A stretch of 44,772 nt of DNA from Nocardia aobensis NBRC 100429 (GCF_000308375.1 NZ_BAFQ01000025.1:1-44772), one strand, 5' to 3'; positions 22,157 through 32,026 are shown, numbered from the stretch's first letter. The notes: generated by a model from the sequence alone, not told the origin. A program made the numbers and translations.

Positions 22157-23815
22157 GTGACGGACGGACCGCTCATCGTGCAGAGCGACAAAACCCTGCT
22201 GCTCGAGGTGGACCACGAGCAGGCCGATGCGGCCCGGCAGGCGATCGCGCCGTTCGCCGAACTCGAACGCGCACCCGAGCACGTGCACACCTACCGGGTG
22301 ACACCGCTGGCGCTGTGGAACGCGCGGGCGGCGGGGCACGACGCCGAACAGGTCGTCGACGCGCTGGTCAACTATTCGCGCTATGCGGTGCCGCAGCCGC
22401 TGCTGGTCGACGTGGTCGAGACCATGGCCCGCTACGGTCGGTTGCAGCTGGTCAAACATCCCGCCCATGGCCTGGTGCTGGTCAGCCTGGATCGTGCGGT
22501 GCTCGAAGAGGTGTTGCGGCACAAGAAAATTCAGCCGATGCTCGGCGCCCGCATCGACGACGACACGGTCGTCGTGCACCCGTCCGAGCGCGGTCGGATC
22601 AAACAGATGCTGCTGAAGGTCGGGTGGCCGGCCGAGGACCTCGCCGGGTACGTCGACGGCGAGGCCCATCGCATCGATCTGGACTTCGGCACCCACGAAT
22701 GGCATCTGCGCGACTATCAGGAACTGGCGGCCGACTCGTTCTGGGCCGGCGGATCCGGGGTGGTGGTGCTGCCCTGTGGCGCGGGCAAGACGATGGTCGG
22801 CGCCGCCGCGATGGCCAAGGCCCAGGCGACGACGCTGATCCTGGTCACCAACACCGTGGCCGGCAGGCAGTGGAAGCGGGAACTGCTCGCACGCACCTCG
22901 CTGACCGAGGACGAGATCGGGGAGTACTCCGGCGAGCGCAAGGAGATCCGCCCGGTCACCATCGCCACCTATCAGGTGATCACCCGCAAGACCAAGGGCG
23001 AATACAAACACCTGGAACTGTTCGACAGCCGCGATTGGGGCCTGGTCATCTACGACGAGGTCCACCTGCTGCCCGCCCCGGTGTTCCGGATGACCGCGGA
23101 TCTGCAGTCCCGGCGCCGGCTCGGGCTCACCGCGACGCTGGTGCGCGAGGACGGCCGCGAGGGCGACGTGTTCTCGCTGATCGGCCCGAAACGCTACGAC
23201 GCGCCGTGGAAGGACATCGAGGCGCAGGGCTGGATCGCGCCGGCCGAGTGCATCGAGGTGCGGGTCACGCTCACCGAAGCCGAACGCATGGCCTACGCCA
23301 CCGCCGAGCCCGAGGAGCGCTACAAGCTCTGCTCCACCGCGCGCACCAAACTCCCCGTCGTCGAATCCATCCTGGCCCGGCACCGCGACGCGCCCAGCCT
23401 GGTGATCGGGGCCTATCTCGATCAGCTCGACGAACTCGGCGAACATCTCAACGCTCCGGTCATTCAGGGCTCGACCCGCACCAAGGAGCGCGAGGCGCTG
23501 TTCGACGCGTTCCGCAACGGCGAAATTCCGGTTCTCGTGGTCAGCAAGGTGGCGAACTTCTCCATCGACCTGCCGGAAGCGTCCGTGGCCGTGCAGGTTT
23601 CGGGCACCTTCGGTTCCCGTCAGGAGGAGGCCCAGCGCCTGGGCCGGCTGCTGCGCCCGAAATCCGACGGCGGTCAGGCGCACTTCTACTCGGTGGTGGC
23701 ACGCGACACGCTGGATGCCGAATACGCGGCCCACCGCCAGCGTTTCCTTGCCGAACAGGGGTATGCCTATCGCATCACCGATGCGGACGACCTGCTGGGC
23801 CCGGCGATCGGGTAG
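22157..23815 (+). CDS. DNA repair helicase XPB (Ercc3-like)
   Basis: A 552-aa superfamily 2 helicase of the bacterial XPB type, equivalent to M. tuberculosis Rv0861c. Residues ~1-190 are the XPB N-terminal (damage-recognition-like) region. The motor follows: VLPCGAGKTM with K211 (Walker A), VTNTVAGRQWKREL, VIYDEVHLLPA (DEVH box), LGLTATLVREDGRE including the RED motif, then in the second RecA domain VVSKVANFSIDLPEA and QEEAQRLGRLLRP. It unwinds DNA 3'-5' and is implicated in repair or transcription-coupled processes. GTG 22157 is preceded by GGAGGAGG. In mycobacteria the gene neighbours the Rv0862c homologue; here that partner is 4 kb away on the other strand. Confidence 0.95.
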   Translation: MTDGPLIVQSDKTLLLEVDHEQADAARQAIAPFAELERAPEHVHTYRVTPLALWNARAAGHDAEQVVDALVNYSRYAVPQPLLVDVVETMARYGRLQLVKHPAHGLVLVSLDRAVLEEVLRHKKIQPMLGARIDDDTVVVHPSERGRIKQMLLKVGWPAEDLAGYVDGEAHRIDLDFGTHEWHLRDYQELAADSFWAGGSGVVVLPCGAGKTMVGAAAMAKAQATTLILVTNTVAGRQWKRELLARTSLTEDEIGEYSGERKEIRPVTIATYQVITRKTKGEYKHLELFDSRDWGLVIYDEVHLLPAPVFRMTADLQSRRRLGLTATLVREDGREGDVFSLIGPKRYDAPWKDIEAQGWIAPAECIEVRVTLTEAERMAYATAEPEERYKLCSTARTKLPVVESILARHRDAPSLVIGAYLDQLDELGEHLNAPVIQGSTRTKEREALFDAFRNGEIPVLVVSKVANFSIDLPEASVAVQVSGTFGSRQEEAQRLGRLLRPKSDGGQAHFYSVVARDTLDAEYAAHRQRFLAEQGYAYRITDADDLLGPAIG

Positions 23816-23885
23816 GCGCTCCCGATCGGCGGCGGTGGGCGTGCCGTTGGGTTACCGCTGCCGGACAGATGTGAGGATTTGAGAC

Positions 23886-24551
23886 GTGCGACGCTTCGAA
23901 TTCGCGGTCGACCGCGAACATGCCCGGGCGGTGAACGAAGTCGTCCGCGATATCCGGCGGCTGCGGATACTGGCGTTCACCGCGGCCATCGTGCTCGGCC
24001 TCGGCACGGCCGGGCTGATCTGGCTGAATCACCCGTACTCGTTCCTGCTGGCGGTGGCCTTCGCGTTGGCGACCATCAGCGCGCTGTTCGTCGCGCTGTG
24101 GACGCCGTACCGCTCGCGCATCGAGAAGTTGTACGCCGAGGGCGAGCTGGTTCCGGCCGTCGTGTCGGGGCAGCATCCGAAAGGGATCACCCTGCTCGCG
24201 CTGGTGAACCTCGCCAAACCCGGCGCGGTGCCGCGCTACGCGCTGATCACCCGGGTGGTGCGCGCCCTGCCCGGACACGACACCGACGCCGGGGAACAGG
24301 TGCCGGCGGTGACCGTGCGAGCCGATCGCGCGCCGCGATCGGTCGGCGACCTGCGCCAGCCGGTGAGCGCCATGCCGATCGCGTGGGGCACCCGCGACCT
24401 CGGCGTGATCGAGCGCGCCCGCGCCGCGATCAGCGATGTGGAATGGAAGTTGCTGGCCGACAACCTCGGCCTCGCCGAGAAGGTGGGCCGGGTCGACTCG
24501 CAACGGCTGCTGCTGGATCCGCAACAGCTGCCCGAGGAACTGCGCGGTTGA
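23886..24551 (+). CDS. DUF3239-type membrane protein
   Basis: A 221-aa protein with two adjacent transmembrane helices at about residues 29-47 (ILAFTAAIVLGLGTAGLIWL) and 52-70 (FLLAVAFALATISALFVALW), followed by a soluble C-terminal domain of ~140 residues. The fold after the helices (LYAEGELVPAVVS, GITLLALVNLAKPG, WKLLADNLGLAEKV) fits the DUF3239 family of corynebacteria and nocardiae, whose function is unknown. It starts at GTG 23886 with TGAGGA upstream. It follows the XPB helicase by 70 nt in the same orientation and precedes the M1 peptidase by 86 nt. Cotranscription is possible but not shown. Confidence 0.72.
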   Translation: MRRFEFAVDREHARAVNEVVRDIRRLRILAFTAAIVLGLGTAGLIWLNHPYSFLLAVAFALATISALFVALWTPYRSRIEKLYAEGELVPAVVSGQHPKGITLLALVNLAKPGAVPRYALITRVVRALPGHDTDAGEQVPAVTVRADRAPRSVGDLRQPVSAMPIAWGTRDLGVIERARAAISDVEWKLLADNLGLAEKVGRVDSQRLLLDPQQLPEELRG

Positions 24552-24637
24552 CGCGTGTGGCGGCTCCCGCGCGCAGCGAGGCCGACTAGCATCGTCGGTT
24601 GGTCGGCACGCCGTGCCGCGAAAGGGGTGGAGGGTTG

Positions 24638-26068
24638 ATGAAGTCGCATGCCTGGGCACGGTGTCTCACGGCGGGAGCGTTGTGCGGGGTGGCGCTGGTG
24701 CTCCCCGCCCAGGTGCAACCGGTGCCGGCGCAGGCCCAGCCCGCCGCCGATCCGTTCACCGGATCGCCCGGCCTCGGCGACCCCTACTATCCCGATGACG
24801 GCAACGGCGGCTACGACGTGCAGCACTACGACGTCGCCATCGATTACGACCCGCCGAGCAGGCATCTCACCGGTAGGGCGCGGATCGACGCGGTGTCGAC
24901 GCAGCCGCTGCGCGCGTTCAACCTCGACTACGCCGGACCCGCGGTGGCGAAGGTGTCGGTGAACAATCTGCCGGCGGGCTTCACCACCGGCGGTGAACAC
25001 GAACTGACCGTCACCCCGGCGCTGCCGGTGCTGCCCGGGCTGCCGTTCACGGTGACGGTCGACTACGCGGGCACCGAATCCGACGATCCCGATTCCGGCT
25101 GGACCATCTCGCCGAGCGGTGGCGCCTTCGCGGCCGGCGAACCGCATTCGGCGACCACCTGGTACCCGCTCAACGACACCCCGGTGGACAAGGCGACTTT
25201 CGATCTGCAGGTGACGATTCCGCAAGAGTGGCAAGCGGTGTCGAACGGCCTGCGGGTCGGCGATACCGTCGCCGGGGACAAGCGCACGGTGAAGTGGAGT
25301 TCGAGCCATCCGTCGATCGGCTATCTCACCACCGTCGCGATCGACCACTTCGATTTCCTCGAACAGCGCCGCGCGAACGGCACTCCGCTGATCAGCGCCT
25401 TCGCGCCGGGTGCGGACAAGGGCCGGGCGCTCGAGCAGCGGCTGCCGGAGGTGCTCGACTTTCTCGAATCCCTTTACGGCCCCTATCCCTTCGAGAGCGG
25501 CGGCGGAATCTACGTCGATACCGACCTGCATTTCTCGCTGGAGACCCAGACCCGGCCGATCTACGCGCCGTGGACCGATCTCGACACCGTCGTCCACGAG
25601 AACACCCATCAGTGGTGGGGTGATTCGATGTCGGTGCGGAACTGGTCGGATATCTGCCTGAACGAATGCTTCGCCAGCTATACCGCCGATTATCTGTGGC
25701 CGGAGCGGAAAGAGGGCAAGGATGTGGACGCCCTCTACCGCAGCACCATCGCCAAAACCCACGACAATCCGGGGTATTGGGACATTCCGCTGCAAAATCC
25801 CGGGGCCGGAAACGAATTCACCACGGTGTATTCCCGGGGGCCGCTGTTCCTGCACGCCCTGCGCCACGAACTCGGTGACGACGTGTTCTTTCCCGCCGTG
25901 GCGCAATTCGTGCGGTCACATGCCTACGGCAACGCATCCATGCCGGAATTCCGCAGCTTCATCCAAACGAAGACCGCGACGGATCTGAGCGGATTCTTCA
26001 CCGCCTGGCTCGATACCACCACGCCGCCGGCGGACCAGTACCTGTACCCGGGTTCGCTGCGCGGCTGA
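24638..26068 (+). CDS. Secreted M1-family zinc metallopeptidase
   Basis: A 476-aa exported aminopeptidase-like enzyme. Residues 1-~38 form a Sec signal peptide (basic MKSHAWAR, hydrophobic GALCGVALVLPAQV, AQAQPAADP cleavage region). The N-terminal beta domain (~45-220) is followed by the catalytic domain with the zinc motif HEXXH-X18-E: H320-E321-N-T-H324 and E343 (LNECFASY). The usual GAMEN exopeptidase motif is replaced by LETQTR, as in other short secreted actinobacterial M1 proteins. The large C-terminal helical domain of PepN is absent, so this is a short form. ATG 24638 is preceded by GTGGAGGG. Aminopeptidase activity is plausible but unproven. Confidence 0.9.
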   Translation: MKSHAWARCLTAGALCGVALVLPAQVQPVPAQAQPAADPFTGSPGLGDPYYPDDGNGGYDVQHYDVAIDYDPPSRHLTGRARIDAVSTQPLRAFNLDYAGPAVAKVSVNNLPAGFTTGGEHELTVTPALPVLPGLPFTVTVDYAGTESDDPDSGWTISPSGGAFAAGEPHSATTWYPLNDTPVDKATFDLQVTIPQEWQAVSNGLRVGDTVAGDKRTVKWSSSHPSIGYLTTVAIDHFDFLEQRRANGTPLISAFAPGADKGRALEQRLPEVLDFLESLYGPYPFESGGGIYVDTDLHFSLETQTRPIYAPWTDLDTVVHENTHQWWGDSMSVRNWSDICLNECFASYTADYLWPERKEGKDVDALYRSTIAKTHDNPGYWDIPLQNPGAGNEFTTVYSRGPLFLHALRHELGDDVFFPAVAQFVRSHAYGNASMPEFRSFIQTKTATDLSGFFTAWLDTTTPPADQYLYPGSLRG

Positions 26069-26099
26069 ACGCTCTCGGCGCCAACACTTTTCGTGGTTA

Positions 26100-26888
26100 T
26101 CAGCGCAACTCGTCCACGCGCCGCTGCGCCTGCTCGAGGTCCGCGTCGGCTCGTCGCAACGCCGCTTCGGCGGATTGAACCCCCGCCGCGGCGAATCGGC
26201 GGGATTCCTCGGCCTGCGCGAGTTTGTCGCGTAACGCGGTGATCCGCTCGGCCAGCGCGGCCACGTCGGAGCGTTGCCGCTCGAGGTCTGCTGCCGCCGA
26301 ATCTCGTTCTGCACGAGCGGCTTCCAGCGCCTCCCGGGCGGCGGCCGCCTCGTCGGCGCCGGTGTCGGCAGGTTTCTCGGTTTCCTCGTCGGGGACGGCC
26401 GCCAAGGCGGGCCCGGCCGGGCCGAAACCGGCGTAGTCGACCGCGGCGGCCAGCACGCCGGCACGGACCTGGTCGGCCACCTCCGGATCCGCCAGTGCCG
26501 CATTGAGAGTCTGCGCGACCGCGCGCAACGCCGGTTCGGTGAGATTCTTCCCGGCGTCGGAGGCGAGACGAGCGGCCTTGTCCGTCAACGCGTTCACCGC
26601 TTTGCGGCGTTGGTCGGCGAGGGTGCGCATCCGGTCGGCCGACAGGGTGCGCTGCGCCTCGCGCAACGCCTCGCCGAGATCCAGCAGTGCCCCCAATTCC
26701 TGGGTTGCCTTGTGCGCCAGCAGATTCACCGCCCACGCCGCGACGGTCGGGCGTCGCAGCCGCGATATCGCCGTGGCCAGCTGTTTAGAGCCGTCGGCGC
26801 GCGCGGTGCGGGCCGCTTCGTCGCGAGCGGCGACGAATTCGGTGGGGTCGAGGGCGTAGAGCTCTGCGGTTGTCTGCTCGAGCTTCAT
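26100..26888 (-). CDS. Coiled-coil protein of unknown function
   Basis: A 262-aa, Ala/Arg/Glu-rich protein conserved (as I recall) as a hypothetical in Corynebacteriales. The N-terminal part MKLEQTTAELYALDPTEFVA then ISRLRRPTVAAWAVNLLAHK is the most distinctive. A central helical region is followed by an acidic linker (VPDEETEKPADTGADEAAAA). Residues ~180-262 form a long heptad-patterned coiled coil (EALEAARAERDSAAADLERQ to QAQRRVDELR). No catalytic motif is visible. TACGCT at 26896-26901 ends 7 nt before ATG 26888, without a ribosome-binding site, suggesting a leaderless mRNA. It is convergent with the M1 peptidase gene (31 nt between stops). Confidence 0.75.
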   Translation of the reverse strand: MKLEQTTAELYALDPTEFVAARDEAARTARADGSKQLATAISRLRRPTVAAWAVNLLAHKATQELGALLDLGEALREAQRTLSADRMRTLADQRRKAVNALTDKAARLASDAGKNLTEPALRAVAQTLNAALADPEVADQVRAGVLAAAVDYAGFGPAGPALAAVPDEETEKPADTGADEAAAAREALEAARAERDSAAADLERQRSDVAALAERITALRDKLAQAEESRRFAAAGVQSAEAALRRADADLEQAQRRVDELR

Positions 26889-26895
26889 GCTGCAG

Positions 26896-26901
26896 AGCGT
26901 A
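26896..26901 (-). promoter_or_regulatory. -10 element of the coiled-coil protein gene
   Basis: TACGCT on the minus strand ends 7 nt before ATG 26888, with no ribosome-binding site. Confidence 0.45.
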
Positions 26902-26979
26902 ACGATTCGGGCGAGGATATCGACTACAGATCGCGCGTGTGCGGCTGCACCCGCGGATTGTCGAAAGGTGTATCGGATC

Positions 26980-27078
26980 GTGAATTCCTTCGGGCTTCTG
27001 CTACTCAACCACCTGCTGCCCAGCATCGTGAACTATTCGCTGATGGGTTTGTACGGCCTGCACTCGCTGCACATGTGA
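26980..27078 (+). CDS. Candidate 32-aa hydrophobic peptide
   Basis: A 33-codon frame (with stop) from GTG 26980 encodes a peptide that begins MNSFGLLLLNHLLPSIVNYS and ends MGLYGLHSLHM. It is almost entirely hydrophobic with three His and could form one membrane-spanning or interfacial helix. GAAAGG lies 11 nt upstream. It occupies an otherwise unexplained gap between a leaderless divergent gene and a lipoprotein gene. Its low-charge, Leu/His-rich composition is unlike the Arg/Pro-rich shadow frames usual in this GC-rich sequence, which is why it is listed. Function unknown. Confidence 0.35.
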   Translation: MNSFGLLLLNHLLPSIVNYSLMGLYGLHSLHM

Positions 27079-27164
27079 GGCAGGACCCGCCCGGCAGGGC
27101 GGGCGGGTATCCTCCCCACCACGTTCGCCATAGGTGAGCGGCTCGGCGAGAAAGGTTTTCGTAG

Positions 27165-27683
27165 GTGAAGTTCGCAGGACCGAGACCGATCAAGGGTCTC
27201 GTGCTGGCGCTCATGGCGGTCGCCGCCCTGACTGTGACCGGCTGTTCGATGTTTTCCGATGCGGCAAAATCCGATACCGCCCGCGCGAAGGTCGGTGACT
27301 GCATCAATGTGCTGGAGGGATCGCCCGCAGATTCCAGGACCGAGCCGGTGGATTGCTCCTCGGCCAAGGCCGTCTACACGGTGAAATCGACCTCCGACAA
27401 GAAGCAGGACTGCGGGACCGAATACTCCTCGTACGAGGAGACCTTCAACGGCGGTACCACCGCGTTCCTGTGCCTGGCGCCCAATCTCAAACAGGGCAAC
27501 TGCTATCACGAGGACAAGACGACCGGATACTCCTATGCCGAATGCGACTCGGCGGAGGCGACGGTCAAGGTCGTGAAGCGGGTCGACGGTCAGAACGACG
27601 AATTCCTGTGCGACGCGAATTCGACCTTCCTGACGCTCTCGGAGCCCAAGACCACGTTCTGTCTGGCCAACCCCAAGAGCTGA
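27165..27683 (+). CDS. Cysteine-rich lipoprotein (LppU-like)
   Basis: A 172-aa predicted lipoprotein. After MKFAGPRPIKG comes a hydrophobic stretch ending in the lipobox V-T-G-C, with C27 as lipidated residue, so it would be anchored on the outer face of the membrane. The mature part carries eight further cysteines (in DCIN, VDCS, QDCG, FLCLA, NCYHE, ECDS, FLCDA, FCLA), suggesting four disulfides. Pattern VGDCINVLEG near the N-terminus resembles the LppU/septum-formation-type small domains of Corynebacteriales. GTG 27165 has AAAGG about 10 nt upstream. No operon partner. Function unknown. Confidence 0.75.
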   Translation: MKFAGPRPIKGLVLALMAVAALTVTGCSMFSDAAKSDTARAKVGDCINVLEGSPADSRTEPVDCSSAKAVYTVKSTSDKKQDCGTEYSSYEETFNGGTTAFLCLAPNLKQGNCYHEDKTTGYSYAECDSAEATVKVVKRVDGQNDEFLCDANSTFLTLSEPKTTFCLANPKS

Positions 27684-27720
27684 GCCCGCGGTCGGAGGCG
27701 CGCCCGCTTTCAGCCGCGGG

Positions 27721-30075
27721 TCACGACTCGACCAGGGCCACCGACGCGATCCGGTGCAAAGTGAAGTGCCGGATCGCGCCGGTGTCCGGATCGGTCGCAT
27801 CCAGCTGACCGCCGGCCACCCGCACCGGTTCCACGATGCGCTGGGTGGCCACGCCCTGGGCGTCCACGTAGCCGATGTGCACCGGGCGGCGCACCCGCAC
27901 CGCCAGTTGCAGCAGCGCCAGCGTGGCCGCGGTACTCGTGCGGGTGCCGTCGCTGCGGACGCGCTGCCCGGACCGGCTGCGGGCGGCCTTCTCCCCGGCG
28001 CGTAGTTCGCCCACCAGCAGCCGCAGCTGTTCGGCACTGGGCGGAGTGGGGCGCCAGGCGTGGCGTTCGTTCGGCCGGGTGGACAGCCGCGCCCCGCGCG
28101 GGCGCAGATCCACGATCGCCCCCGACGAATCCTCGCCGGCCGGGCTGAAACCAGCCGCACGCAGCCGCTCCAGCACCTCGCCCAGCGGCGCCTGCGAAAT
28201 CGCCACCGTCGGCGCGACGGCCCGCAGCGCCAGCTCCGCTGCCACGGGAGCGGCCAGCACCTCGGCCAGCAGCGCCGGATCCTCACTGCGCACGAACGAT
28301 TGCGCCATCCCGGCACGCAAGCGCCCGTGCCGGCGTGCCACATCGTCGATCAGGTACGTCAGCGATTGCGGGACCGGGGTGCGCGAATGGGCGGTGAACA
28401 GCTGATGCAGTTCGGCGGCGGTCATGCCGGCGTCGAGCGCGCGCCGCACCGATCCTTCGCCGATGCGGTACACGGTGGCCGCGCCCGCGGATTCGATATC
28501 GGCGACCAGGGCGATGCGCTCACGCAGTTCCGGTACGAGCGGTCCCGGGGCGACCACGGTCAGATCGGCTTGGACGAGTACGTGATCGACCGGTTCCGGC
28601 AGTGCCGCGTCCATTTCGGCCTCGGCGTCGGCGACGGTACCGTGCAGCAGCGCCCGGCCCGCGGAGGTCAGCGCGCCGCGGCCGACGACGCCCAGCGCCG
28701 CCGCCTCCGACAGCGTGCGCTCGACCGCCTCGATGCGGAAATGTCTGCGCCGCCGCGGCATTCGCCAGCTCAGCACGCGCGCCACATCGGCGGCCGTGAT
28801 CGCCGTACCCGGGGGAAACTCCGCGGTCACCGCCAGAATCGCACGTCGATCGGGGACGGCGTGTGCGGTGCGCAGCTCCGCCGAGAGGGCGGCCAGCGGT
28901 TTGTCGTTCACATCGCGCAGGCCGATCATCCAGGGGAATCGGTCCAGCTCCAGCCAGGCGTGGGCGAGCACCGCCCACCGGCGCGCCGCCGGGCCCTCCA
29001 GCCAGCCGTCCGAGGCGATGGTGGGTGCCCAGTAGTCCTCACCGGCGTCGTTGTCCGGGGGAGGTTCGGGAATTCCCTTGTCCAGCAACCGGGCCGCCGC
29101 CAGCACCTCCACGAGCAGCCCTACCCGGGCCTCGTCGAGTCCGGTCTGTTTGGCGATGCGCCGCAGTTCCCGCACACCCAGGCCGCCCGCGCGCAGCACC
29201 GGCGCCGGCAACTGGGAGAGAACCTCGAGGATGTCGCCGGCGTGGCGCAGCAACTCGCCGACCTCACCGGCGGCCGCGGCGTTGACATCGGCGGCGGAGT
29301 GCTCGCGAGTCTGCGGCTGCGGGGGTTCGAGTACATGGGGATCGGTGACCGGCTCGCGCCGCAGCACCTGGCCGACGGCAGACGGGAGTTCGACCGTCTC
29401 GTCGTCGATCCAGATCAGGAGCCGGCGGGCCAGCAGCCGTTGGATGGGCCGCTCCGGATCGGTGCCGGGCGCGGCGTCTCGGGTGCGGCCGCGGGGGCCG
29501 GTGGTCGCCAGTTTGTCGAGCAGCGCGCGTTCCGCGCCGCCGATCTCGCGCAGCGCCGCCTCGATCTCGGGTTCGGTCAGTGCGTCGGGGAGTTCCGTGG
29601 TGGCGCCCATCTGCCACGGCAGCGCCTCGGGCGCGGCGGCCACGACGAACAGATCGTCGGTGCCCCACACCAGCGCACGCTCGATCAGGCGCGCGAGCGC
29701 GGTGTCGACGGCCGCGGCGGATACCCGATCGGCGAGCAGTTCGTGCAGGCGCCCGCGGGGCAGCGGTCGCTCCTGGCGGCCGCCGCCGAATGCGTTGTGC
29801 GCGGCGAGGGTTTCGATCACGGCGAACTCGAGTGTGTTCAGATCGTCGGCGGCGCGCAGTACCGACGCCCGCTGTTCCGCGCGGGCGGCCAGCACGGTCA
29901 TCGAACCGGGCAACGGCACGGCGAGATCGGGGCGCAAACCCAGCAGCCGGACGAGATCGTCGTCGCTGCGGGAGCTCAGCCAGTCGGTGAGTGTGCCGAG
30001 CTCGGCGGGTCCGGCGTCGGCCCCGGAATGCGTCCCGGCGCCGTCGTCGGAGGCTCGGGCATCGGTCGTGGTCAT
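27721..30075 (-). CDS. Helicase-associated (XPB/Ssl2-like) protein, Rv0862c homologue
   Basis: A 784-aa protein without Walker motifs, matching the actinobacterial Helicase_C_3/XPB-N-terminal-like family (Rv0862c in M. tuberculosis). Features: N-terminal [20 protein letters not shown] (winged-helix-like), several SAP/winged-helix-type helical repeats, [20 protein letters not shown] (a diagnostic stretch), and a C-terminal WYL-like beta region ([40 protein letters not shown]). It is generally adjacent to XPB in mycobacteria and is thought to work with it, though its role is not established. ATG 30075 follows TAGTCT (30083-30088) by 7 nt with no ribosome-binding site, a leaderless start. It is divergent from the small gene at 30117. 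Confidence 0.85.
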   Translation of the reverse strand: MTTTDARASDDGAGTHSGADAGPAELGTLTDWLSSRSDDDLVRLLGLRPDLAVPLPGSMTVLAARAEQRASVLRAADDLNTLEFAVIETLAAHNAFGGGRQERPLPRGRLHELLADRVSAAAVDTALARLIERALVWGTDDLFVVAAAPEALPWQMGATTELPDALTEPEIEAALREIGGAERALLDKLATTGPRGRTRDAAPGTDPERPIQRLLARRLLIWIDDETVELPSAVGQVLRREPVTDPHVLEPPQPQTREHSAADVNAAAAGEVGELLRHAGDILEVLSQLPAPVLRAGGLGVRELRRIAKQTGLDEARVGLLVEVLAAARLLDKGIPEPPPDNDAGEDYWAPTIASDGWLEGPAARRWAVLAHAWLELDRFPWMIGLRDVNDKPLAALSAELRTAHAVPDRRAILAVTAEFPPGTAITAADVARVLSWRMPRRRRHFRIEAVERTLSEAAALGVVGRGALTSAGRALLHGTVADAEAEMDAALPEPVDHVLVQADLTVVAPGPLVPELRERIALVADIESAGAATVYRIGEGSVRRALDAGMTAAELHQLFTAHSRTPVPQSLTYLIDDVARRHGRLRAGMAQSFVRSEDPALLAEVLAAPVAAELALRAVAPTVAISQAPLGEVLERLRAAGFSPAGEDSSGAIVDLRPRGARLSTRPNERHAWRPTPPSAEQLRLLVGELRAGEKAARSRSGQRVRSDGTRTSTAATLALLQLAVRVRRPVHIGYVDAQGVATQRIVEPVRVAGGQLDATDPDTGAIRHFTLHRIASVALVES

Positions 30076-30082
30076 CCAATCC

Positions 30083-30088
30083 AGACTA
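30083..30088 (-). promoter_or_regulatory. -10 element of the Rv0862c homologue
   Basis: TAGTCT on the minus strand, 7 nt before ATG 30075; consistent with a leaderless mRNA. Confidence 0.5.
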
Positions 30089-30116
30089 CGGCGAGCGAAC
30101 ATGCCAGAATGAGGCC

Positions 30117-30305
30117 GTGGTGAACAAATCGAAGAAACCCTACGTCGACAACGGCTGGCCCCAGGTGGACCACGGTGACCATGCGGTCACCGAATTGTCG
30201 TCGACCCGTTCCGGTGGCCTGTCGCCCTACGGTGAGGACACCGAGTTTCCGGTGCCGGCTGACACCCTGCCCTACGTGCATCCGCACACGGTGGTCAACC
30301 GCTGA
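30117..30305 (+). CDS. Small conserved protein (Rv0863-like)
   Basis: A 62-aa hydrophilic protein, [20 protein letters not shown] then [21 protein letters not shown]. The [18 protein letters not shown] motif is conserved, as I recall, in small actinobacterial proteins next to the Rv0862c family, so position and motif both support orthology to Rv0863. Two adjacent in-frame GTG codons (30117, 30120) could start it. CAGAAT at 30105-30110 ends 6 nt before the first, which favours a leaderless start at 30117. No signal peptide or membrane helix. A strong terminator follows 8 nt after the stop. Function unknown. Confidence 0.72.
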   Translation: MVNKSKKPYVDNGWPQVDHGDHAVTELSSTRSGGLSPYGEDTEFPVPADTLPYVHPHTVVNR

Positions 30306-30312
30306 CGCGAAC

Positions 30313-30356
30313 ACGAAGAAGGCCCGCGTTCCGGTAGGAGTGCGGGCCTTCTTCGT
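30313..30356 (+). terminator. Terminator of the Rv0863-like gene
   Basis: A perfect 15-bp stem (ACGAAGAAGGCCCGC / GCGGGCCTTCTTCGT) with a 14-nt loop begins 8 nt after the stop codon. Confidence 0.88.
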
Positions 30357-30398
30357 ATCCGGGGTCGCATCGGGAACGTGGAGTTCGCCGCCCGGGTA

Positions 30399-30440
30399 CG
30401 CAGAGAAGGCCCGCATCGCGAGATGCGGGCCTTCTCTGCA
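30399..30440 (-). terminator. Terminator of rpfA
   Basis: GCAGAGAAGGCCCGCATC (30400-30417) pairs over 18 bp with its complement at 30422-30439 around a GCGA loop, 22 nt beyond the rpfA stop. Its core AGAAGGCCCGC also occurs in the neighbouring terminator. Confidence 0.88.
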
Positions 30441-30461
30441 GGGGGAAACTATGTGAGTGGT

Positions 30462-31345
<884 letters not shown>

Positions 31346-31539
31346 GCGGGCCGGTGGTGCCGGGATGTCCCGGCTGCGATAGACGGTACGACGATCCGGC
31401 GGAAAAATCACTATTTGGTAACCGGCGTGTATGACCGGTCGTGCTGTGCCGCAAGACCTTCCGAATCCGCGTCTGTGCAGGTGAGTGCGGCGTGTCACCT
31501 CCGAGTGCGGGTCGTGACCGTGGCGTTACCGCGCCGTTA

Positions 31540-31555
31540 TGTGACGAAGGTCACA
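31540..31555. promoter_or_regulatory. CRP/GlxR-type cAMP receptor protein site
   Basis: TGTGACGAAGGTCACA is a perfect TGTGA-N6-TCACA palindrome, about 195 nt upstream of the riboswitch. In M. tuberculosis the cAMP receptor protein Rv3676 is known to control rpfA, so the same link is likely here. The divergent side has no gene close enough (the 31587 gene ends towards it). Confidence 0.75.
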
Positions 31556-31586
31556 CGTGTAATTGCCCGGCGTGTTGGGGATACGG

Positions 31587-31820
31587 TCAACGAGCGCGTC
31601 GGCCCGACCAGAGCGCGAACGCGACCGCGAGCAGCAGGCCGAGCGGAGTCGCCGCCATCGCCACCAGATACAGCCACAGCGGCGGGTTCCCGTCGGTCAG
31701 GATCGGCGTGAGGAAAATGGCGACGATCGCGAGCAGGCCGATCGCGAACAGGCCCACGGCCACCCGCAACAGCACGTCACTGGAGCCCCGGGGTGCGCGG
31801 GGCGAGGAGGAGTCCGGCAT
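31587..31820 (-). CDS. Small two-helix membrane protein
   Basis: A 77-aa protein with a short Ser/Pro-rich cytoplasmic start (MPDSSSPRAPRGSS) and two transmembrane helices: VLLRVAVGLFAIGLLAIVAI and LWLYLVAMAATPLGLLLAVA. It ends ALWSGRRAR, a positively charged tail. No family is recognised with confidence. TACCGT at 31827-31832 ends 6 nt before ATG 31820, without ribosome-binding site, so it is probably leaderless. It lies just upstream of the rpfA regulatory region in the same orientation and is divergent from cspB. Confidence 0.65.
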   Translation of the reverse strand: MPDSSSPRAPRGSSDVLLRVAVGLFAIGLLAIVAIFLTPILTDGNPPLWLYLVAMAATPLGLLLAVAFALWSGRRAR

Positions 31821-31864
31821 GGGTGCACGGTAAAACGGATGTGCTTGCCCTATCCCCACCGGGG

Positions 31865-31870
31865 TAGACT
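31865..31870 (+). promoter_or_regulatory. Candidate -10 of cspB with a long structured 5' leader
   Basis: TAGACT fits TANNNT. Transcription from about 31877 would give a leader of about 150 nt. It contains the hairpin AGGTTCCGGC / GCCGGGACCT, one G-T pair, near 31926-31950. Long structured leaders are usual for cold-shock genes. Confidence 0.45.
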
Positions 31871-32026
31871 CGAACCAATCGCGTCCTGCATAGCTGTGTG
31901 GGGCGCGTTCTTTTCGCACAGAGATAGGTTCCGGCGTTCTGCCGGGACCTACGTCCGTGTCCGGGGTCGTTCGCCGTCCCGCGGGATTCGGACGGACCGG
32001 ACAACGATGACGAACGGGTGAGCGCA

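Noticed and set aside
21356..23734. Very long minus-strand frame continuing upstream of the sigma factor
   Set aside because: It is the antisense of the GNAT and XPB genes. Sigma-factor homology begins at 21355, where a -10 element fits a leaderless start.
31494..31530. TGTCACC followed by CGTG as a second ECF41-like promoter
   Set aside because: Spacing is off, the -10 half does not match CGTC, and no plus-strand gene follows.
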